In this document: positions 1 to 9,019 of the stretch, in pieces
How positions within the stretch are numbered: the first letter of the stretch is position 1
Layout of the letters: every line of letters begins with the position of its first letter
Source: Ensifer sp. BR816
GTDB taxonomy: Bacteria; Pseudomonadota; Alphaproteobacteria; Rhizobiales; Rhizobiaceae
Direction: 5' to 3'
NCBI RefSeq assembly: GCF_000378985.1
Contig: NZ_KB905370.1
Coordinates: forward strand, 2,673,210-2,737,209
DNA length: 64,000 nt
Notes under the pieces: model-generated
Seen by the model: the letters and a program-made list of their open reading frames with translations, nothing else
Database searches by the model: none
What the model was told of the DNA's origin: nothing
Program-made: the position numbers and the translations under genes

Positions 1-1
1 G

Positions 2-667
2 GAGCCTGACGGCACGGTCAGAACCCGCGGAGAGTTTTCAGCATTCCCCGAAGCCTCGGGGGTTGATCTGGCCTTTGGCCTCGACCTTCTCGAACTGGCG
101 TTTGAATGGCTCGCGTGTCATCCGTCGGATGCACTTGGTTGCGATATCTCGTCCGAGATCCTGGGCGACGAGCGTATGTGCCGGGTGCTGTACGATTTCC
201 TTTCCAGGCATGCCGCGTTAGCCACGCGGCTGGTTCTCGAAGTCCCGGAAAGTTCGTCGCTGAGAACGCGCTCGATTGCTACGGACCTCCTCCGGAGCGC
301 TCGCGCGATCGGCTACCGAATCGCAACAGACAAGTTCGGAACCGGCAATTCGCCTTTGTCGGTCCCGGCCGATCTCGTGAAAATCGACGCGTGTTTCGCC
401 GAGCGCCACCGGAGTGGCGCAGCGCTGAAGCTGCGTGACATAGTCGCTCTGGCCTCCTGTACGGTACCGACCGTGGTTGTCGAAGGCATCGAAACATACG
501 ATCAGCTTGAGGCCGCCAGGATCGCCGGAGCGACGCATGTGCAGGGATTTCTCCTTTCGGAGCCAACTCTGCCCCCCATCTATTCGCGCAGCGCGAAAGC
601 GTTCAAGCGAAGACATCGCCCGGTATCGTCCGGGCCGCACCTCCTTGAGCGATCCTGGCACCAGTAG
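2..667 (+). CDS. EAL-domain protein, C-terminal part, probably inactive
   Basis: The frame is open from base 2 to a TAG at 665-667, so the start lies left of the window. The visible 221 residues match the second half of an EAL (cyclic-di-GMP phosphodiesterase) barrel: a DLVKID strand, a VVVEGIET motif and the closing THVQGFLLSEP segment. In active enzymes the metal-binding motif is DDFGTG. Here it reads DKFGTG, with lysine encoded at 332-334 in place of the second aspartate, so catalysis is doubtful and a c-di-GMP-binding or signalling role is more likely. The EAL signature and any N-terminal sensor or GGDEF domain lie outside the window. The family call is firm; inactivity is inferred from one substitution. 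Confidence 0.75.
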   Translation, partial: EPDGTVRTRGEFSAFPEASGVDLAFGLDLLELAFEWLACHPSDALGCDISSEILGDERMCRVLYDFLSRHAALATRLVLEVPESSSLRTRSIATDLLRSARAIGYRIATDKFGTGNSPLSVPADLVKIDACFAERHRSGAALKLRDIVALASCTVPTVVVEGIETYDQLEAARIAGATHVQGFLLSEPTLPPIYSRSAKAFKRRHRPVSSGPHLLERSWHQ

Positions 668-716
668 CCGTCGCGCTTCGGATCCGCCGGCCGTAGGTAC
701 GACGAGCCACGCCTTC

Positions 717-1631
717 TCATTCCGACGGCCGGCGAGCGGGCGCCCTGACGCATGTTGCCCGAACGCATTCCCGCAGCCAGCGATGGGCGGGATCGGCATC
801 GAGGCGAGGGTGCCAGAGCATCGACACGGTGATCTCCGGAATGGCTACCGGCAGCGAAAAGCTGAAGAGGCGGGCACGAAGATTGCCGGTGTGACGCTCG
901 GGAACAGTGGCGATCATATCCGAGCTTCGCGCCAGGGCCAGCGCGGGTGAGAAGCCACCGACAGTCGCCGCGATCTCGCGTTCCAGTCCGAGCGCTTCCA
1001 AAGCATCATCGATCGGTCCCTTTTCGAACCGGTGCCGGGCGACGAGAATATGCTGCCCGCCGGCGTAGCGGGCAGGGGTGATTTCCTCCTGGGAAAGCCC
1101 GTGCCCGACGCGTACGACGCCGACGAAACGGTCCCTGAACAGAGCCTGCGTGCGCACCTCCGGGCCCTGGTTCCTGCCCAGGACGCCCGTCTCCAGATCA
1201 ACGCTGCCCTCGCGCAAGAGCGTGCTGTCCTTGTCCAGCTTCGGGACGAAGCGCAGCCGTACGCCCGGCGCCTCGGCGGCGACCTTGGCGATCAGGGCCG
1301 GTCCGAAATTCTCGACGAAGCCGTCGCTGGTGCGGAGCGTGAAGCTCCGGACCAACTGGCCGAGATCAAGCCGATCGGCAGGCCTGAGCACAGCTTCCAC
1401 CTCCTCCACCAGTCTGCCGACCCGCTCGCGCAGCTCGAGGGCGCGTGGCGTCAGAACGAGACCGCGCCCGGCCCGCACGAGCAATGGATCGCCGGTCGCA
1501 TCACGCAATCGCGCCAGTTGGCGGCTCATGGCGGAGGGGCTCAGCCGCAGCCTTCGAGCGGCGCGGACGACGCTTCCTTCGGCAAGCAATGCATCGAGAG
1601 TGACGAGGAGATTGAGATCGGGGCGCGACAT
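717..1631 (-). CDS. LysR-family transcriptional regulator
   Basis: A 304-residue protein of typical LysR length. The N-terminal winged helix-turn-helix covers about residues 1-62, with the expected pattern of a GSVVRAARRL helix followed by an SPSAMSRQLARLR recognition helix. An effector-binding domain of the periplasmic-binding-protein fold spans about residues 90-295. It is transcribed away from the left-edge EAL gene and lies 69 bp downstream of a second LysR gene on the same strand. No enzyme gene is adjacent, so its target and ligand cannot be named. It could be an orphan regulator or act on genes beyond the left edge. Confidence 0.85.
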   Translation of the reverse strand: MSRPDLNLLVTLDALLAEGSVVRAARRLRLSPSAMSRQLARLRDATGDPLLVRAGRGLVLTPRALELRERVGRLVEEVEAVLRPADRLDLGQLVRSFTLRTSDGFVENFGPALIAKVAAEAPGVRLRFVPKLDKDSTLLREGSVDLETGVLGRNQGPEVRTQALFRDRFVGVVRVGHGLSQEEITPARYAGGQHILVARHRFEKGPIDDALEALGLEREIAATVGGFSPALALARSSDMIATVPERHTGNLRARLFSFSLPVAIPEITVSMLWHPRLDADPAHRWLRECVRATCVRAPARRPSE

Positions 1632-1700
1632 GTGCGCGACGATAACACAGTTCGCGCCGACCGATGAGCAAGTCCCAATGACGCAGAACCCGCCCCGATC

Positions 1701-2639
1701 TCAATCCTCGGGCGCATCCAGACGAACGTTGGAGAGCTGGAGCCATGGCGGATTGTCGGCATACATCTCGCGGATGATCTGCTTTATCGATTCGATCCGA
1801 CCGCCGGCCTCGTTGCGCCGATAGCTCATGATCACGGGGGAGGTGGCCTTCTCGTCGGCGATCATGCGATAGCAGACATCGTCCGGCCGCTGGCGTTGCG
1901 AGGCGGCGGGAATGATGCACAGGCCGGCGCCCGCGGCCACCATACCGAGTGCGGTCTGAATTTCGCGAACTTCTTCGATATGCCGGGGACGGATGTTGAT
2001 CTCACCGAGCAGGTTCAGGGTCTCATCCGCGAAGCTCGGCCTGGGCGCTGAGGGGTAGATGATCAGCGATTCGCCCTCGAGTTCGGAAAGGGCGATAGGC
2101 TCCTTGCTAACAGAGTTCGGATGGCCCTTGGGGAAGGCGACGACCAGCCGCTCCTCCCGGAGCGTCAGCCGTTCGACTTCCCTGTCGTTGAAGCGCACCC
2201 TGCCGAAACCCAGATCGATGCGTCGCTCCTTGAGCGCCGTCACCTGTTCCGTCGACATCATTTCGCGGATCTCGATATCGAGATCGGGCCAGCGCTGCCG
2301 CATGCGTCTCACGAGGTCCGGCATGCCTCCATAGAGGGTAGAGCCGACGCAGCCGATGATGAAGCGCTCACGCTGCGCCTTTCCAATTCTCCGGGTCTGG
2401 TCACGGATATGGTCGAGCCGGGCCATGATCTGCGAGGCCTGCTCGAAGAAAAACCGTCCCGCTTCCGTCAAGCTCAGCGGTCGCTTGGACCGGTCGATCA
2501 GATGCACGCCCAATTCCTCCTCCAATTGCTGGATCTGCCGACTGAGCGGCGGCTGGGCAATGTGGAGGATTTCCGCCGCGCGCGAGAAATTGCGTTCGGT
2601 GGCGACCGCTACGAAGTAGCGGAGTTGGCGAAGTTCCAT
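1701..2639 (-). CDS. LysR-family regulator, probable activator of the cat/ben genes (CatR/BenM type)
   Basis: A 312-residue LysR protein that opens with MELRQLRYFVAVA, the start typical of the BenM/CatM/CatR branch. The helix-turn-helix is at about residues 15-50 (RAAEILHIAQPPLSRQIQQLE), followed by an inducer-binding domain. It is divergent from catB, with 98 bp between the start codons, the classic arrangement for muconate-responsive activators. The intergenic ATAC-N7-GTAT dyad at 2647-2661 lies only 8 bp from this start codon, so the protein probably represses its own synthesis while activating catB onwards. The LysR call is certain. The assignment to benzoate/catechol control rests on position and operator type. 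Confidence 0.87.
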   Translation of the reverse strand: MELRQLRYFVAVATERNFSRAAEILHIAQPPLSRQIQQLEEELGVHLIDRSKRPLSLTEAGRFFFEQASQIMARLDHIRDQTRRIGKAQRERFIIGCVGSTLYGGMPDLVRRMRQRWPDLDIEIREMMSTEQVTALKERRIDLGFGRVRFNDREVERLTLREERLVVAFPKGHPNSVSKEPIALSELEGESLIIYPSAPRPSFADETLNLLGEINIRPRHIEEVREIQTALGMVAAGAGLCIIPAASQRQRPDDVCYRMIADEKATSPVIMSYRRNEAGGRIESIKQIIREMYADNPPWLQLSNVRLDAPED

Positions 2640-2646
2640 CCCTATT

Positions 2647-2661
2647 ATACCTCCCGGGTAT
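2647..2661. promoter_or_regulatory. BenM/CatM-type operator dyad
   Basis: The sequence ATAC, seven bases, GTAT is a perfect match to the ATAC-N7-GTAT recognition dyad known for BenM and CatM. A weaker dyad of ATAA, eight bases, TTAT follows at about 2660-2675, where a second activator subunit pair would sit near the catB promoter. Both lie in the 98-bp gap between the divergent LysR gene and catB. Confidence 0.6.
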
Positions 2662-2737
2662 AAAGTTCGACTTATATAGTTTTGGACCCGACACTAATCG
2701 AGCGTTAGCCTTCCTGCAAATAAAGGGAGTAAGTGCG

Positions 2738-3889
2738 GTGTCCGTGGAAGTTCGTATCGTCTCGATCGAGGCTATTATACTCGACCTGCCGACCATCCGG
2801 CCTCACACGCTCTCAATGGTCACCATGAGCCGGCAGAGTATGACGATCGTACGGGTGCGTTGCTCAGACGGGATCGAGGGCCTCGGCGAGGGCACCACCA
2901 TTGGTGGGCTCGCCTACGGGCCGGAGAGCCCGGAAGGCATGAAGCTCACGATCGACGAATATATCACGCCTCTGCTGCTGGGCCGCGATGCGACGCGGGT
3001 GCAGGCCGCGATGGATCGGGTGCGCAAGGCGGTTAAGGGCAACCATTTCGCCAAATGTGCCATCGAATCCGCATTGCTCGATTGTCAGGCCCGCCGCCTC
3101 GGCGTGCCGATGTCGGAACTGCTCGGTGGCCGACGCCGCGACAGCTTGCCGATTGCCTGGACACTCGCCTCCGGGGAGACGGCAAAGGATATCGATGAGG
3201 CACAGGCGCTGCTCGACCGGCGTCGTCACAAGGATTTCAAGCTGAAGATCGGCGTCAAGTCGATCGAGGAGGATATCCGCCACGTCGCTGCCATCCGCAA
3301 GGCGCTGCCGGACATCGCGTCGATCCGTGTCGACGTGAACATGGCCTGGCGGGAGCGGGAGGCGCGCAATGCGATCGCGGCCCTGGCCGACGCCGGTTGC
3401 GTGCTGGTGGAGCAGCCGGTCTCAGGCATCACGCCGCTTGCCCGGCTGACCCGGACTTCATCGATCGCCATCATGGCCGATGAAGTGCTGGTCGGTCCGG
3501 AAAGCGCGCTCGAAGCGGCGATGGCGCACGCAGCCGACGTCTTCTCGATCAAGATCGAGCAGGCGGGCGGCCTGTTCGCCGCCGCCAAGGTCATCGCCAT
3601 CGCGGAGACGGCCGGTATCAGCGTCTATGGCGGCACGATGCTGGAGGGACCGATCGGCACGATCGCCGCTGCGCAGCTGATGGCCGGTGTGAAGGATCTG
3701 CAATGGGGCACGGAGTTCTTCGGTCCACTGCTGCTGACGGAAGAGATCCTCCAGGAGCCGCTGCTATTCAAAGACTTCGAGCTCACGTTGCCGCAGGGGC
3801 CCGGCCTCGGCATCGCGCTCAACGACGACGCCGTCAACCGCTTCCGTAGAGATGGCAAGTCGGCAACAGGGCTCCGGGTGGTGGGGTGA
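2738..3889 (+). CDS. catB: Muconate cycloisomerase
   Basis: A 383-residue member of the enolase superfamily that cycloisomerises cis,cis-muconate to muconolactone in the cytoplasm. The muconate-cycloisomerase capping domain occupies about residues 1-130. The barrel follows, with the KLK catalytic lysine pair at 168-170, metal ligands at Asp199 (VDVN), Glu225 (EQP) and Asp248 (ADEV), and the second lysine at 272 (SIKIEQ). The start is a GTG, supported by a purine-rich AAAGGGAG about seven bases upstream. It is the first gene of the cat-ben series and faces the LysR regulator. Chloromuconate cycloisomerases are similar, but the neighbouring catC and catA and the absence of chlorocatechol genes favour CatB. 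Confidence 0.95.
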   Translation: MSVEVRIVSIEAIILDLPTIRPHTLSMVTMSRQSMTIVRVRCSDGIEGLGEGTTIGGLAYGPESPEGMKLTIDEYITPLLLGRDATRVQAAMDRVRKAVKGNHFAKCAIESALLDCQARRLGVPMSELLGGRRRDSLPIAWTLASGETAKDIDEAQALLDRRRHKDFKLKIGVKSIEEDIRHVAAIRKALPDIASIRVDVNMAWREREARNAIAALADAGCVLVEQPVSGITPLARLTRTSSIAIMADEVLVGPESALEAAMAHAADVFSIKIEQAGGLFAAAKVIAIAETAGISVYGGTMLEGPIGTIAAAQLMAGVKDLQWGTEFFGPLLLTEEILQEPLLFKDFELTLPQGPGLGIALNDDAVNRFRRDGKSATGLRVVG

Positions 3890-3893
3890 GATC

Positions 3894-4184
3894 ATGCTGT
3901 TTCATGTCGAAATGACCGTCAACATCCCGCACGATTTGCCGTCGCAGGTGGCGAATGAGCTCAAGGCCACCGAACGGGAGCGGGCCCTGGAACTGCAGCG
4001 GAGCGGCAAATGGCGCCACCTTTGGCGCATGGCGGGGCGCTACGCCAATGTAAGCGTCTTCGACGTGAGCGGGCCTTCGGAACTACACGAGATCTTGTCC
4101 GCGCTGCCGCTCTTTCCCTTCATGGCGATAAAGGTCACGCCGCTCTGCCGGCATCCCTCCGCGATCCGCGAGGACGACACCTAG
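3894..4184 (+). CDS. catC: Muconolactone delta-isomerase
   Basis: A 96-residue protein, the usual size for this ferredoxin-like-fold decameric enzyme, which converts muconolactone to 3-oxoadipate enol-lactone. It opens with MLFHVEMTVNIP and contains the family segment RERALELQRSGKWRHLWR. The frame is open further upstream to 3852, but that would add 14 residues overlapping catB that the family lacks, so the ATG at 3894 (four bases after the catB stop) is chosen. The tight spacing indicates co-transcription and probably translational coupling with catB. Confidence 0.95.
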   Translation: MLFHVEMTVNIPHDLPSQVANELKATERERALELQRSGKWRHLWRMAGRYANVSVFDVSGPSELHEILSALPLFPFMAIKVTPLCRHPSAIREDDT

Positions 4185-4243
4185 AACCATGATTGCGGTG
4201 AACGGAGCCGCATCAGACTTTCCGAGCTCAAGAGGAGGATAAA

Positions 4244-5182
4244 ATGAGCGTGAAGATTTTCGACAGGCCCGACATTCAGAGCTTTCTCAAAGTCCTGAGC
4301 GGCCTCGACAAGGACGGCGGCAATCCGCGCGTCAAAGAGATCGTCCATCGGATGATGTCGGACCTGTTCAAGGCCATCGACGATCTCGACATCACCCCGG
4401 ACGAATATTGGGCCGGCATCGCCTGGCTTAACGAAATCGGCGCTACCGGTCAGGCTGGTCTGATCTCGCCCGGCCTCGGTCTCGATCACTTCATCGACGA
4501 GCGCCTGGATGCGATCGACGCGGCGCTCGGCATCGAAAACCCGACACCGCGCACGATCGAGGGTCCGCTCTACGTGGCAGGCGCCCCCGTGTCGCATGGC
4601 TTTGCCCGACTAGACGACGGCACCGACGAGAACGGCCATACCCTGATCATGCACGGCACCGTCCATGGTTCCGACGGCAGGCCGTTGCCGGGTGCTATGG
4701 TCGAAGTCTGGCATTGTGATACGCGCGGGTTTTATTCGCACTTCGACCCGACAGGCAAGCAGGCGCCGTTCAATATGCGTCGCACGATCATTGCCGACGA
4801 AAAGGGCTGTTACAGGTTTCGGAGCATCGTGCCGCACGGCTATGGCGTGCCGCCACGCAGCCCGACCGAGCAGTTGCTATCGGCACTCGGCCGTCACGGC
4901 CAGCGTCCGGCGCACATCCACTTCTTCATCAGCGCCGACGGCCACCGCAAGCTGACGACCCAGATCAACATCGAAGGCGATCCGCTCGTCAATGACGATT
5001 TTGCCTATGCGACGCGCGACGGCCTGGTTCCGACCCTGGTCGAACGAACCGACGAGTCCAGCATCAAGGCGAACAGCCTGAGCGGGCCCTTCGCCGAGAT
5101 CAAGTTCGATATTCACCTGACAGCGCTGGTCAACGGCATCGACAACCAGATCAACGAGCTGCGCAAGCGCGCCGCCGCCTGA
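4244..5182 (+). CDS. catA: Catechol 1,2-dioxygenase
   Basis: A 312-residue intradiol dioxygenase that cleaves catechol between its hydroxyls to cis,cis-muconate, using non-haem Fe(III). The four iron ligands fall at the same numbers as in the well-studied enzymes: Tyr164 (RGFYSH), Tyr200 (PHGYGVP), His224 and His226 (AHIHFF). The N-terminal helical linker of about 100 residues is present. A clear AGGAGG-like site precedes the ATG at 4244. Downstream, before benA, a small hairpin (GGCGGC at 5191-5196 with GCCGCC at 5205-5210) could moderate read-through inside the operon. It makes the substrate of CatB, two genes upstream. Confidence 0.96.
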   Translation: MSVKIFDRPDIQSFLKVLSGLDKDGGNPRVKEIVHRMMSDLFKAIDDLDITPDEYWAGIAWLNEIGATGQAGLISPGLGLDHFIDERLDAIDAALGIENPTPRTIEGPLYVAGAPVSHGFARLDDGTDENGHTLIMHGTVHGSDGRPLPGAMVEVWHCDTRGFYSHFDPTGKQAPFNMRRTIIADEKGCYRFRSIVPHGYGVPPRSPTEQLLSALGRHGQRPAHIHFFISADGHRKLTTQINIEGDPLVNDDFAYATRDGLVPTLVERTDESSIKANSLSGPFAEIKFDIHLTALVNGIDNQINELRKRAAA

Positions 5183-5287
5183 AGAAGGTAGGCGGCCCGA
5201 GGGAGCCGCCAACCCGACAACCATCGTCATCAACGACTTGTGTGCAAAGGCTGCGCCGGGTAGCGCGCACTTTGCGGGAGATAGGTC

Positions 5288-6646
5288 ATGTCTGCGACTA
5301 TCGACAAAGCCCGGGACCTCGATCATCTGCTCGCCACTGCTGTGCAGGACGACAAGGACGCCGGAATTTTCCGCTGCCGCCGCGACATCTTCACCAATGA
5401 AGATCTGTTCGAACTGGAGATGAAGCACATCTTCGAAAGCAACTGGGTTTATCTCGCCCATGAGAGCCAGGTTCCGGAAAACAACGACTACTACACGACC
5501 TATATCGGCCGCCAGCCGGTGGTCGTCACCCGCGACAAGAACGGCGAACTCAACGCGGTCATCAATGCCTGCGCCCATCGCGGGGCGATGCTGTGCCGGC
5601 GCAAGCACGGCAACAAGGGCAGCTTCACCTGTCCCTTCCACGGCTGGACCTTTTCCAACACCGGCAAGCTGCTTAAGGTCAAGGACGAGAAGTCCACCCA
5701 ATATCCGGAGCAGTTCGCGAAGGACGGCTCGCACGACCTGAAGCGCTTGCCGCGCTTCGAAAGCTATCGCGGCTTCCTGTTCGGCAGCCTCAAGGAGGAC
5801 GTGGCGCCGCTCGAGGCGTTCCTCGGCGAGACGAAGGTCATTATCGACCAGATCGTCGACCAGGCGCCGAACGGACTGGAAGTGCTGCGAGGCAATTCGT
5901 CCTACATCTACGACGGCAACTGGAAACTGCAGATGGAAAACGGCTGCGACGGCTATCACGTCAGCTCCGTGCACTGGAACTATGCCGCGACGATGGGCCG
6001 CCGCAAGGAGGAGGGCACGAAGGCGGTCGATGCCAATAGCTGGAGCCGCTCCGTCGCTGGTGTCTACGGTTTCGAAAACGGCCACATCCTGTTGTGGACG
6101 AACACGATGAACCCGGAGGTCCGCCCGGTCTACAATCGCCGGGACGAGATCACCGCACGCGTCGGCGAGGACAAGGCGGATTTCATCGTCAACCAGACCC
6201 GCAATCTCTGCATTTATCCGAACGTCTTCCTGATGGACCAGTTCTCGACGCAGATCCGCGTGAACCGCCCGATCAGCGTCGACAAGACCGAGATCAACAT
6301 CTTCTGTTTTGCACCCAAGGGCGAAAGCGCGGCCGACCGCGCGCTGCGCATCCGTCAATACGAGGACTTCTTCAACGTGTCCGGCATGGGCACGGCCGAC
6401 GACCTCGAGGAATTCCGTGCCTGCCAGGCCGGTTATGCCGGCACCGCGGCGCTCTGGAACGACCTGTCGCGGGGCGCACCGCTCTGGATCGACGGACCAG
6501 ACGAAAACGCGAAGCGAATGGGCATCGAGCCGCTCCTGTCCGGCGAGCGCAGCGAGGACGAGGGCCTGTTCGTCCGCCAGCACGAATATTGGGCCAAGGT
6601 GATGCGCGAGGCGCTGACCGCTGAGAAGAACGGAGTCGTCGCATGA
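5288..6646 (+). CDS. benA: Benzoate 1,2-dioxygenase, large (alpha) subunit
   Basis: A 452-residue ring-hydroxylating dioxygenase large subunit. The Rieske [2Fe-2S] centre is formed by Cys95-X-His97 and Cys115-X2-His118. The mononuclear iron site lies in the [14 protein letters not shown] segment, with Asp221, His224 and His229. With BenB it adds O2 to benzoate to give the cis-1,2-dihydrodiol carboxylate, taking electrons from BenC. A GGGAGATAGGTC site precedes the ATG. The gene overlaps benB by four bases (ATGA), consistent with equimolar synthesis of the subunits. The related toluate (XylX) or anthranilate (AntA) enzymes cannot be excluded by sequence alone, but the following benD-type dehydrogenase argues against AntA. 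Confidence 0.93.
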   Translation: MSATIDKARDLDHLLATAVQDDKDAGIFRCRRDIFTNEDLFELEMKHIFESNWVYLAHESQVPENNDYYTTYIGRQPVVVTRDKNGELNAVINACAHRGAMLCRRKHGNKGSFTCPFHGWTFSNTGKLLKVKDEKSTQYPEQFAKDGSHDLKRLPRFESYRGFLFGSLKEDVAPLEAFLGETKVIIDQIVDQAPNGLEVLRGNSSYIYDGNWKLQMENGCDGYHVSSVHWNYAATMGRRKEEGTKAVDANSWSRSVAGVYGFENGHILLWTNTMNPEVRPVYNRRDEITARVGEDKADFIVNQTRNLCIYPNVFLMDQFSTQIRVNRPISVDKTEINIFCFAPKGESAADRALRIRQYEDFFNVSGMGTADDLEEFRACQAGYAGTAALWNDLSRGAPLWIDGPDENAKRMGIEPLLSGERSEDEGLFVRQHEYWAKVMREALTAEKNGVVA

Positions 6647-7131
6647 GCATTTCCTACGAGGCCATCTGCGCGTTCCTCTACCGGGAGGCCCGCCTTCTGG
6701 ACGATCGCGCGTGGGACGAATGGCTGACCTGCTATGCGTCGGACGTGACCTACTGGATGCCCGCCTGGGACGATGACGACCAGATCACCGAAGACCCGCA
6801 GTCGCAGATCTCGCTGATCTACTATCCGAACCGCGATGGTCTGGAAGACCGGGTGTTCCGCATCAAGACCGAGCGTTCCGGCGCCTCGACGCCGGAGCCG
6901 CGCACCAGCCACAACGTGACCAATGTCGAAGTCGTGGAGGTCCGGGGCGATGAAGTCGACGTGCGCTACAACTTCCACACGCTGAACCATCGCTACAAGG
7001 TCACCGACCAGTTCTTCGGCACCATGTTCATCACGCTGCGCAAGAGCACAGACGGGCTGCTGATCTCCAGCAAGAAGATCGTGCTGAAGAACGACTACAT
7101 CCGCCAGGTCATCGACGTCTACCACATCTGA
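6643..7131 (+). CDS. benB: Benzoate 1,2-dioxygenase, small (beta) subunit
   Basis: A 162-residue protein of the SnoaL-like fold found in beta subunits of ring-hydroxylating dioxygenases. Typical features are the early [21 protein letters not shown] segment and the central [11 protein letters not shown] strand. The subunit has no cofactor and supports the alpha3-beta3 hexamer. Its ATG overlaps the benA stop codon, so translation is coupled. The next gene, benC, begins 41 bases after the stop with its own AGGAGG-like site. Confidence 0.94.
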   Translation: MSISYEAICAFLYREARLLDDRAWDEWLTCYASDVTYWMPAWDDDDQITEDPQSQISLIYYPNRDGLEDRVFRIKTERSGASTPEPRTSHNVTNVEVVEVRGDEVDVRYNFHTLNHRYKVTDQFFGTMFITLRKSTDGLLISSKKIVLKNDYIRQVIDVYHI

Positions 7132-7172
7132 GGGGCGTTGCCGGCTGGCACGGAAATGATGAGGAGGATTCT

Positions 7173-8195
7173 ATGGCCTGCTACAGAATTGCGTTGAACT
7201 TCGAGGACGGGGTGACCCGCTTCATCGAGTGCAAGGACAGCGAGAAGGTCCTCGATGCGGCTTTCCGCAACAAGATCAACCTGCCGATGGACTGTTCCGA
7301 CGGCGTGTGCGGCACCTGCAAGTGCCGGACCGAGAGCGGCAGCTACGACCTTGGTGACGATTTCATCGACGATGCGCTGACGGCGGATGAGGCCGAAAGC
7401 GGCCTTGTGCTGACCTGTCAGATGAAGCCGACTTCGGATTGCGTGATCGCGGTGCCGACGACATCGGTGGCCTGCAAGACGGGACAGCAGAAATTCTCCG
7501 CGACCGTGGCGCGCGTCATCCCGCACAACGATGCGGCGATCGTGCTCGAGCTGGACATGGATGCCGCGCCTGCCTTCCTGCCCGGCCAGTACGTCAATAT
7601 CGAGGTGCCGGGCAGCGGCCAGAACCGTTCCTACTCGTTCAGCTCGGCGCCCGGCGAAGGCCGCATCGGCTTCCTCATCAAGAAGATACCCGCCGGCCTG
7701 ATGAGCAGTTGGTTGGAGCGCGCCGAGGTCGGCACGAAGCTCGAGCTGACGGGACCGCTCGGAAGTTTCTACCTGCGCGAGGTCGGCCGTCCGCTCCTGC
7801 TCCTAGCCGGTGGTACTGGGCTCGCGCCATTCCTATCAATGCTGGAGGCTCTGGCCCGCGAGAATTCGCAGCAGAAGATCCACCTGATCTATGGCGTGAC
7901 CCGCGATCTCGATCTGGTTCTCCTCGACGAGATCGAGGCCTATGCGGCGCGCCTGCCCAACTTCAGCTTCGCGACCGTAGTTGCCGAGGAAACGTCCAGC
8001 CATCCGCGCAAGGGCTGGGTCACGGAGCATATGCCCGCCGAGGTGCTTCACGGCGGCGATGTCGACGTCTATCTCTGCGGTCCGCCGCCGATGGTCGATG
8101 CCGTACGCAGGCATTTCGACGACAACGGCGTGAAGCCGAACAGTTTTCACTATGAGAAGTTCACGCCGAATGCGGCCGTGAGGGAGGCTGCATGA
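7173..8195 (+). CDS. benC: Benzoate 1,2-dioxygenase electron-transfer component (reductase)
   Basis: A 340-residue fusion of a plant-type [2Fe-2S] ferredoxin and a ferredoxin-NADH reductase. The ferredoxin cysteines are at 41, 46, 49 and 82 (CSDGVCGTC and LTCQM). The FAD-binding RSYSFSSAP segment, the nucleotide-binding GGTGLAPFLSML segment and the closing CGPPPMVDAV segment follow. It passes electrons from NADH through FAD to the Rieske centre of BenA. The strong AGGAGG site upstream of 7173 fixes the start. Its stop overlaps the benD start in an ATGA. Confidence 0.95.
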   Translation: MACYRIALNFEDGVTRFIECKDSEKVLDAAFRNKINLPMDCSDGVCGTCKCRTESGSYDLGDDFIDDALTADEAESGLVLTCQMKPTSDCVIAVPTTSVACKTGQQKFSATVARVIPHNDAAIVLELDMDAAPAFLPGQYVNIEVPGSGQNRSYSFSSAPGEGRIGFLIKKIPAGLMSSWLERAEVGTKLELTGPLGSFYLREVGRPLLLLAGGTGLAPFLSMLEALARENSQQKIHLIYGVTRDLDLVLLDEIEAYAARLPNFSFATVVAEETSSHPRKGWVTEHMPAEVLHGGDVDVYLCGPPPMVDAVRRHFDDNGVKPNSFHYEKFTPNAAVREAA

Positions 8196-8980
8196 ACGGG
8201 ACGCGCTTCGCGGATCGCTTTGCCGGCAAGGTGCTGGTGGTAACCGGCGCGGCGCAGGGTATCGGCCGCGCCGTGGCGATTCGCGCCGCGGAGGAGGGCG
8301 GACGGGTCGTCTTCGTCGATCGCGCCGATTTCGTCGCCGATGTGGCAGCCGAGGCGCGCGACGCCGAAACCGCGGCTTTCAAGACTGACCTGGAAACCCA
8401 CGAAGGCGCGGCTGCTGCAATGCGCTTTGCCGAGGAGCGTTTCGGTGGCATCGACATCCTCATCAACAATGTCGGCGGGGCGATCCGCATGCGGCCCTAC
8501 GGTGAATTCGAACCGCAGCAGATCGACGCGGAGATCCGCCGCTCGCTGATGCCGACGCTCTACTGCTGCCACGCGGTGCTGCCGCATCTCTTCGCGCGCG
8601 GCGGCGGCACCATCGTCAATGTGTCTTCGAATGCGACGCGCGGCATTCACCGCGTGCCCTATTCGGCGGCCAAGGGCGGCGTCAACGCCATCACCCAGTC
8701 GCTGGCGATGGAACTGGCGGAGCGCAACATCCGCGTGGTCGCCACCGCCCCGGGCGGCACGGAAGCGCCGCCGCGGCGCATTCCGCGCAATGCCGGCGGA
8801 GATACGGAGGCGGAGAAGCGCTGGATGGCCGAGGTCGTCCACCAGGTGAAGCAATCCAGTTTCGTGAAGCGCTACGGGACCATCGAGGAACAGGTGGCGC
8901 CGATCCTGTTCCTGGCTTCGGACGAGGCGTCCTACATCACCGGCAGCGTGCTGCCCGTGGCTGGCGGCGATACCGGCTGA
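8192..8980 (+). CDS. benD: Benzoate cis-diol dehydrogenase (1,6-dihydroxycyclohexa-2,4-diene-1-carboxylate dehydrogenase)
   Basis: A 262-residue short-chain dehydrogenase. The NAD-binding TGAAQGIG motif is at residues 18-25, the INNVGG segment near 91-96, serines of VNVSS near 143-146, and the catalytic Tyr157-X3-Lys161 in YSAAKGG. It oxidises and decarboxylates the BenABC product to catechol, which CatA then cleaves. The ATG overlaps the benC stop. Length and position match BenD; the nearest alternative, XylL, does the same chemistry on toluate diols. Confidence 0.94.
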   Translation: MNGTRFADRFAGKVLVVTGAAQGIGRAVAIRAAEEGGRVVFVDRADFVADVAAEARDAETAAFKTDLETHEGAAAAMRFAEERFGGIDILINNVGGAIRMRPYGEFEPQQIDAEIRRSLMPTLYCCHAVLPHLFARGGGTIVNVSSNATRGIHRVPYSAAKGGVNAITQSLAMELAERNIRVVATAPGGTEAPPRRIPRNAGGDTEAEKRWMAEVVHQVKQSSFVKRYGTIEEQVAPILFLASDEASYITGSVLPVAGGDTG

Positions 8981-9019
8981 CATCTCAAGACTGACTGCGT
9001 AACGACTCGGGGAGGAGCG

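Noticed and set aside
4877-6583. 568-codon minus-strand open frame opposite catA and benA
   Set aside because: It is antisense to two well-supported enzymes and its composition is typical of shadow frames in GC-rich DNA; no domain is recognisable.
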